Positions 5,785 to 9,010 of a stretch of DNA of 9,010 bases are shown here, in pieces. This DNA comes from JAEUMY01 sp031394355 (GTDB lineage: Bacteria; Pseudomonadota; Gammaproteobacteria; Burkholderiales; Usitatibacteraceae). The position numbers and the translations under genes were made by a program. Location of the stretch: assembly GCA_031394355.1 (NCBI GenBank), contig JANNSU010000033.1:1-9010 (forward strand). Direction: 5' to 3'. Each line of letters starts with the position of its first letter. The first letter of the stretch is position 1. The notes below the pieces were generated by a model. It did not search any database. It saw only the letters and a program-made list of their open reading frames with translations, and was not told the DNA's origin.

Positions 5785-6209
5785 CGCTGCTTGTCGACAC
5801 GAGCGTGTGGTCTCTCGCACTTCGCCGGGATACCGAAGCAACGGAGCCCGAAGTACACGCGCTGAAGGATGCGCTGCTGGGTTCGGATACCGTGGTCACC
5901 ACAGGCTTGATCTTGCAGGAATTGCTGCAGGGATTTTCCGGGCCCAAAGCCGGCACTCAGATCATCGAGCGATTTGCTTTGCTGCCGCTGCTGCAACCTG
6001 ATCGGGTCGATCACATCGAAGCTGCCGCATTGCGCAATGCTTGCCGCAAGGCAGGTGTTCAGCTCGGTACCATTGATGCATTGCTCGCCCAACTCTGTAT
6101 CCGTCATGAGTTGACGCTTCTCAGCACTGACAACGATTTCGTGCAAGCAGCAAAACACTGCCCACTTCGAGTCTGGCCGGGCAAAGTCCAAGTAAAGCGT
6201 ACCGGTTAA
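5781..6209 (+). CDS. vapC: VapC family PIN-domain ribonuclease toxin
   Basis: The 142-residue protein is a single PIN domain, a Mg2+-dependent RNase that in known VapC toxins cuts tRNA or rRNA when the antitoxin is lost. The acidic catalytic set is complete: Asp6 in LLVDTSVW, Glu47 in LILQELLQGF, Asp99 in GTIDALLAQL and Asp117 in LSTDNDF, with Asp119 nearby. I chose GTG 5781 because it overlaps the vapB stop by four bases and puts LLVDTSVW at the N-terminus as in relatives. The longer frame from 5736 would add residues translated out of frame from vapB. Length is typical. Nothing suggests inactivation, so the pair is probably a working type II system, though its RNA target is unknown. Confidence 0.92.
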   Translation: MTLLVDTSVWSLALRRDTEATEPEVHALKDALLGSDTVVTTGLILQELLQGFSGPKAGTQIIERFALLPLLQPDRVDHIEAAALRNACRKAGVQLGTIDALLAQLCIRHELTLLSTDNDFVQAAKHCPLRVWPGKVQVKRTG

Positions 6210-6211
6210 AC

Positions 6212-6315
6212 CTTGTTTAGCATGTCGCTTGATTCATCCCGAACGTCACCCCCGGACACACCACCATGCACCCTACCAGCAAGGTCCATTCCTCCGCCTA
6301 CATGCAGCGCCTGCA
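6212..6315 (+). repeat. Cyclase gene leader and 5' end, copy 2 of the duplication
   Basis: This is the counterpart of 4498-4598. It starts three bases after the vapC stop, covers the 54-base leader and runs into codon 17 of the cyclase. It is probably the parental copy, since here the reading continues into a complete cyclase domain. Confidence 0.85.
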
Positions 6316-6892
6316 GGCGCTCATCACGGAACGCCTGAAGCCCGGCACCGACAAGGCGGCCATCGACGCGCGCATCTGGGACATCTTCGGCGAGAGTTGG
6401 GCGGTGATGTATACCGATCTCTCCGGATTCTCCCGTTATGTGGCCGAGTACGGGATCATTCATTTCCTGCAGAACATCCTGGAGTCGCAGCGCATTTTCG
6501 AGCCCTGCATCGATATCCATGACGGTGTGCTGGTGAAGGTGGAGGGCGACAGCATGTTGATCCTCTTCCGTCAGCCGACCAAGGCCATCCAGTGCGCATT
6601 GGACATGCAGGCCGCTGCGCGTGGTTACAACGAGGGCAGGCCGGCGGAGGACCATATCCTGCTGTGTGTCGGCATCGGCTATGGCCGCATCCTCACCATT
6701 GGCGATCAGGACGTGTTCGGCGCGGAAGTGAACGCCGCCTGCAAGCTGGGCGAGGATCGCGCGGACTCCTGGGAAATACTCGTCACGGATTCCGTGCGGG
6801 CGGTCGCGAGCGGTTTTCAGGGGGTGAGTTTCGAACGATTGGACATCACGCCGCCCGGTGCCAATGCAGCCTATCGGCTGGTCACGACGTAA
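6266..6892 (+). CDS. Class III adenylate/guanylate cyclase, stand-alone catalytic domain
   Basis: The 208-residue product is one class III nucleotide cyclase domain with only a ~40-residue helical N-terminal extension, so it would form a soluble homodimer making cAMP (or cGMP). Metal-binding Asp51 lies in YTDLSGFSRY and Asp95 in KVEGDSMLILF. The segment DVFGAEVNAACKL supplies Asn156 for the transition state, with Lys160 where Arg is usual. The Lys in LVKVEGD and the Asp in DVFG fit the adenine-selecting pair, so ATP is the more likely substrate (inferred). No membrane, HAMP, PAS or GAF domain is present, so any sensing must come from a partner. The ATG at 6266 has only a weak GGA upstream; the same start with 71 of 72 identical bases occurs at 4549. 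It follows vapC by 56 bases but is functionally unrelated. Confidence 0.88.
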   Translation: MHPTSKVHSSAYMQRLQALITERLKPGTDKAAIDARIWDIFGESWAVMYTDLSGFSRYVAEYGIIHFLQNILESQRIFEPCIDIHDGVLVKVEGDSMLILFRQPTKAIQCALDMQAAARGYNEGRPAEDHILLCVGIGYGRILTIGDQDVFGAEVNAACKLGEDRADSWEILVTDSVRAVASGFQGVSFERLDITPPGANAAYRLVTT

Positions 6893-6893
6893 T

Positions 6894-6934
6894 CCCCATG
6901 GCGGGTCAGGGATGCGACCCGCATGTGCATGGGG
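6894..6934 (+). terminator. Hairpin after the cyclase gene, possible terminator
   Basis: GCGGGTC (6901-6907) pairs with GACCCGC (6916-6922), and outer CCCCAT (6894-6899) pairs with ATGGGG (6929-6934). It starts one base after the TAA. No T-run follows, so it may stabilise the 3' end or act with Rho rather than being a classical intrinsic terminator. Confidence 0.45.
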
Positions 6935-7063
6935 ATCGCAGCGTTTCGTGAGAAAGTTTCTTTCATCTGTCTCGACTAAACTAGGCCAACAGCTGACCCG
7001 AGCGGTCGGTTTGCCCGAGGTTCTCTTACCCGCAGTACTCGTTCACCTCTTCCGGAGTGTTCC

Positions 7064-7939
7064 ATGATCAGCCTGTCCCATTCCCGCACCCTGCGTTGCC
7101 TGATGTCCTGTGCCGCGCTCGTCTCCGGCCTTACTGCGCTGTCTTCCACCGCACAGCAAGTGTTCCGCGTCACCACGATCCCCGAGGAAGCCGCTACCGA
7201 GCAGATCCGCAAGTTCACGCCCATTGCGACTTATCTTGAAAAGAAGCTCGGCATGAAGGTGGAGTTCACCCCGGTCACGGACTATCCGGCAGCGGTGGAA
7301 GCCATGGTTGGCAAGAAGGTTGACCTGGTGTGGTTTGGCGGGTTCACGTTTGTGCAGGCGTCGCTGCGCTCTGGCGGCAAGGTCATCCCCGTTGCCCAGC
7401 GCGAGGAGGACACCCGGTTCCAGTCGGTGTTCATCGCCAAGAAGAATTCGGGCATCAAATCCCTGCAGGATCTCAAGGGCAAGCAGGTTTCGTTCGGATC
7501 GCAGTCGTCCACGTCGGGCCATCTGATGCCCCGCAATTTCCTGCTGGAAGCCAAGATTGATCCGGACAAGGATTTCAAGCGCGTGGCCTATTCGGGCGCG
7601 CATGACGCGACCATCGCATCGGTGGTGAGCGGCAAGGTGGACGCAGCAGCGCTCGACATCACCGTGTGGAAGAAATTCGTCAACGAGAAGAAAGTGGATA
7701 CCAACGACGTGGATGTGTTTTACACCACGCCTACGTTTTTCAACTACAACTGGTCGGTGCATGCCGACATGCCGGCCGCGCTGCGTGAGAAGGTGACCCA
7801 GGCGCTGCTCGACCTCGACCCCGCCACGCCGGAAGGCAAGGAAATCCTGCAACTCAATCGGGCCACAAAATACATCCCGACGAAGGCCGAGAATTACAAA
7901 GGGCTGGAAGCTGCGGGTCGCAGCGCCGGGCTGATCTGA
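7064..7939 (+). CDS. PhnD-like ABC transporter periplasmic binding protein, putative selenate type
   Basis: The 291-residue protein has a signal peptide (basic SHSRTLR, a hydrophobic core, probable cleavage after Ala30) and then a type II periplasmic binding fold. Family landmarks include VTTIPEEA near the mature start, FTPVTDYPAAVEAM, KKVDLVWFGGFTFVQA and REEDTRFQS. The ligand loop is GSQSSTSGHLMP, with the Ser/Thr-rich core at 145-153 and YSGAHDA after it. These fit the PhnD/oxyanion-binding group and, in my recollection, the branch named putative selenate ABC transporter substrate-binding protein. Phosphonate, phosphite or another oxyanion are alternatives, since the ligand has not been read from sequence alone. 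A GGAG site lies 8 bases before ATG 7064. The ATPase gene follows after 59 bases, so the two form an operon. Confidence 0.85.
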   Translation: MISLSHSRTLRCLMSCAALVSGLTALSSTAQQVFRVTTIPEEAATEQIRKFTPIATYLEKKLGMKVEFTPVTDYPAAVEAMVGKKVDLVWFGGFTFVQASLRSGGKVIPVAQREEDTRFQSVFIAKKNSGIKSLQDLKGKQVSFGSQSSTSGHLMPRNFLLEAKIDPDKDFKRVAYSGAHDATIASVVSGKVDAAALDITVWKKFVNEKKVDTNDVDVFYTTPTFFNYNWSVHADMPAALREKVTQALLDLDPATPEGKEILQLNRATKYIPTKAENYKGLEAAGRSAGLI

Positions 7940-7960
7940 TCGCATTCATTTCATACTGAT

Positions 7961-7985
7961 CCGCCGCACAGAGATTGTGCGGCGG
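7961..7985 (+). promoter_or_regulatory. Perfect 10-bp hairpin between binding-protein and ATPase genes
   Basis: CCGCCGCACA (7961-7970) and TGTGCGGCGG (7976-7985) pair perfectly around a 5-base loop. There is no T-run after it, and the GGGAG ribosome-binding site of the ATPase starts two bases further on. In binding-protein operons such hairpins often protect the upstream message from 3' exonucleases or thin out downstream expression, keeping binding protein in excess over ATPase. Its closeness to the GGGAG could also slow translation start. Confidence 0.6.
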
Positions 7986-7987
7986 CC

Positions 7988-7992
7988 GGGAG
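7988..7992 (+). promoter_or_regulatory. Ribosome-binding site deciding a TTG start
   Basis: GGGAG lies six bases before TTG 7999. No in-frame ATG or GTG occurs nearby that would keep the N-terminal strand of the ATPase; the next candidate, GTG at about 8074, would cut into the domain. TTG is therefore the likely start. Confidence 0.6.
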
Positions 7993-7998
7993 CCCTGA

Positions 7999-8829
7999 TT
8001 GCGAATAGTCGCTGAACATCTTTCTGCCCGCCATCCGGCTGCCAAGCCGGATGCGCCCGCTGCGCTGGCGGACGTGACCCTCACCATCGAGCCCGGTGAG
8101 CAGGTGGCCATCATCGGCGCGTCGGGTGCCGGCAAGACAACGCTGCTGCATGCGCTGGCTTGTGCGTTGCCGCCATCGGGTGGGTCACTCACGCTCGATG
8201 GCGTAGCACCCTGGCAGCTTTCTCGTGCTGCCTTGCAACGCCTGCGTGGCCGCCTGTTTCTGGCGCCGCAAGTGCCGCCCCTGCCGCCGCGCCAACGCGT
8301 GGTCACGGCGGTGCTGGCCGGCCGCCTGCCCGCGCTGGGCTTCTGGAAGAGCCTTGCGTCCTTGTTCTATCCGTACGACATTCCTGCTGCCCATGCGGCG
8401 TTGGTGGCGTTCGATCTCGGCGAGAAGATTTTTGATCGCGTCGATCGCTTGTCCGGTGGCGAGCGCCAGCGGGTCGGCCTTGCCCGCGCGCTGCTGGCCC
8501 CTGCGACGCTGTGGCTGGTGGATGAGCCGCTCTCGGCGCTCGATCCGCGCCGTGCCGAGCTCGCCATCACCACACTCACCGGCAAGGCGCGTGAACGCGG
8601 TGTGACGCTCGTCACCACGCTGCATCAGGTGGATGTGGCGCTGACGCGCTATGAACGCATCATCGGCCTCGCCAACAGCAAGCTGATGTTCGATTTGCCT
8701 GCGAAGGCGGTAACGCAGGACATGCTGCAGCAACTCTACGCCGACCATCCGGAGGAGCTGGGCGGACCCGCGCCCGGTCTGGTCGATCCAGTGGTGGCGA
8801 AGCAGCCCGTGGTGATGCATTGCCGGTGA
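7999..8829 (+). CDS. PhnC-like ABC transporter ATP-binding protein
   Basis: This 276-residue cytoplasmic ATPase would power import of the ligand captured by the binding protein encoded upstream. All ABC motifs are in order: Walker A GASGAGKTT (40-48), Q-loop Gln91 in LAPQVPPLPPRQRV, signature LSGGERQR (151-158), Walker B LWLVDEP with Asp175 and Glu176, D-loop SALDP and H-loop His209 in TLHQVD. The PRQRVVTAVLAGRLP and FWKSLASLFYP stretches are characteristic of the PhnC (phosphonate/oxyanion) branch rather than amino-acid or sugar importers. The start is TTG with a GGGAG site. The partner permease gene is not in the window; a repeat cluster follows at once, so the permease must lie further downstream or elsewhere. 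The C-terminal tail after residue ~250 (PAPGLVDPVVAKQPVV) is not a conserved domain. Confidence 0.88.
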   Translation: MRIVAEHLSARHPAAKPDAPAALADVTLTIEPGEQVAIIGASGAGKTTLLHALACALPPSGGSLTLDGVAPWQLSRAALQRLRGRLFLAPQVPPLPPRQRVVTAVLAGRLPALGFWKSLASLFYPYDIPAAHAALVAFDLGEKIFDRVDRLSGGERQRVGLARALLAPATLWLVDEPLSALDPRRAELAITTLTGKARERGVTLVTTLHQVDVALTRYERIIGLANSKLMFDLPAKAVTQDMLQQLYADHPEELGGPAPGLVDPVVAKQPVVMHCR

Positions 8830-8854
8830 AGATATCGCGATCCTTGCCCGGTTG

Positions 8855-9010
8855 TCTTCCCCCTTTGGAAAAGGGGGAGCGAGGGGGATTTGGGTTCTGG
8901 ATCGAGCATGACGAAAACGCGCGTCGCGCTGAAATCCCCCCTGCCCCCCTTTTGCAAAGGGGGGGAGCGCAGCTTGGGGGGATTCGTCTTGTGCCCCTTT
9001 TGCAAAGGGG
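8855..9010. repeat. Cluster of C-tract/G-tract hairpins (REP-like), continuing past the window
   Basis: Three hairpins of similar design lie here: CCCCCTTT/AAAGGGGG (8859-8877), CCCCCCTTT/AAAGGGGGG (8944-8964) and CCCCTTT/AAAGGGG (8994-9010), each with a loop of about three bases. On a larger scale, 8859-8891 and 8932-8964 are inverted copies of one unit ending in GGGGGATTT or AAATCCCCC, and 8954-8985 resembles the first unit again. This is a repeat family of nested palindromes commonly seen between genes in proteobacteria. It starts about 30 bases after the ATPase stop and may end its transcript. Confidence 0.75.

Noticed and set aside
5450..6001. A 183-codon plus-strand frame across the vapB/vapC region.
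   Set aside because: It overlaps two clearly recognisable genes in other frames and has no recognisable motif.
6954..6982. A -10-like TAAACT at 6977-6982 as promoter of the binding-protein gene.
   Set aside because: No acceptable -35 box at the right spacing; left unannotated.
7076..7111. Lipoprotein signal (LMSC at residues 13-16) in the binding protein.
   Set aside because: The residue before Ser is Met and the hydrophobic core continues well past the Cys, so a normal signal peptide fits better.
7043..7945. A 300-codon open frame on the minus strand.
   Set aside because: It is exactly antisense to the binding-protein gene, has no family features, and results from high-GC codon bias in the real gene.
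8185..8820. A 211-codon minus-strand frame.
   Set aside because: It is antisense to the ABC ATPase, whose motifs are complete.

Overview
The window is high-GC bacterial DNA with dense gene-rich stretches and several repeat-laden gaps. Periplasmic signal peptides, a PhnD/PhnC-type ABC uptake system, TonB-C-like folds and REP-like palindromes point to a Gram-negative organism, most likely a proteobacterium of beta- or gammaproteobacterial type. A degraded DUF1501 fragment is of a kind more usual in Planctomycetes, Verrucomicrobia or Acidobacteria, so the taxonomic call is only tentative. I see no tRNA, rRNA, CRISPR array, transposase or phage gene.

Layout. (1) Positions 2-271 hold the 3' end of an ArsM-like methyltransferase with a Cys-rich tail. 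(2) Positions 272-1244 are a scar region: a ~100-bp imperfect palindrome, a C-terminal remnant of a DUF1501 gene on the minus strand, and a TPR gene that appears to have lost its 5' part at the same junction. (3) Positions 1583-3649 encode an exported S9 (prolyl-oligopeptidase) family peptidase with an intact catalytic triad. (4) Positions 3650-4548 hold a REP-like element and, on the minus strand, a small three-helix membrane protein. (5) Positions 4549-5424 encode a secreted protein with two TonB-C-like halves. Its first ~46 codons are a patchwork of a duplicated 5' end from the downstream cyclase gene and a REP-like element. (6) Positions 5581-6209 hold a VapB/VapC toxin-antitoxin pair. (7) Positions 6266-6892 encode a stand-alone class III nucleotide cyclase catalytic domain. 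(8) Positions 7064-8829 encode a PhnD-like binding protein and PhnC-like ATPase of the type annotated as putative selenate (or phosphonate/phosphite) uptake. The partner permease is not in the window. (9) The window ends in a cluster of C-tract/G-tract hairpins.

Two structures stand out beyond the genes. A 12-bp palindrome, GCGAATATTCGC, occurs four times exactly and once with a single mismatch between 1310 and 5447, always between genes. The leader and first 17 codons of the cyclase gene are duplicated 1.7 kb upstream, where they now supply the start of an unrelated secreted protein. The genes do not form one pathway. The functional units are the VapBC pair and the binding protein/ATPase operon; the rest are independent genes separated by repeats.
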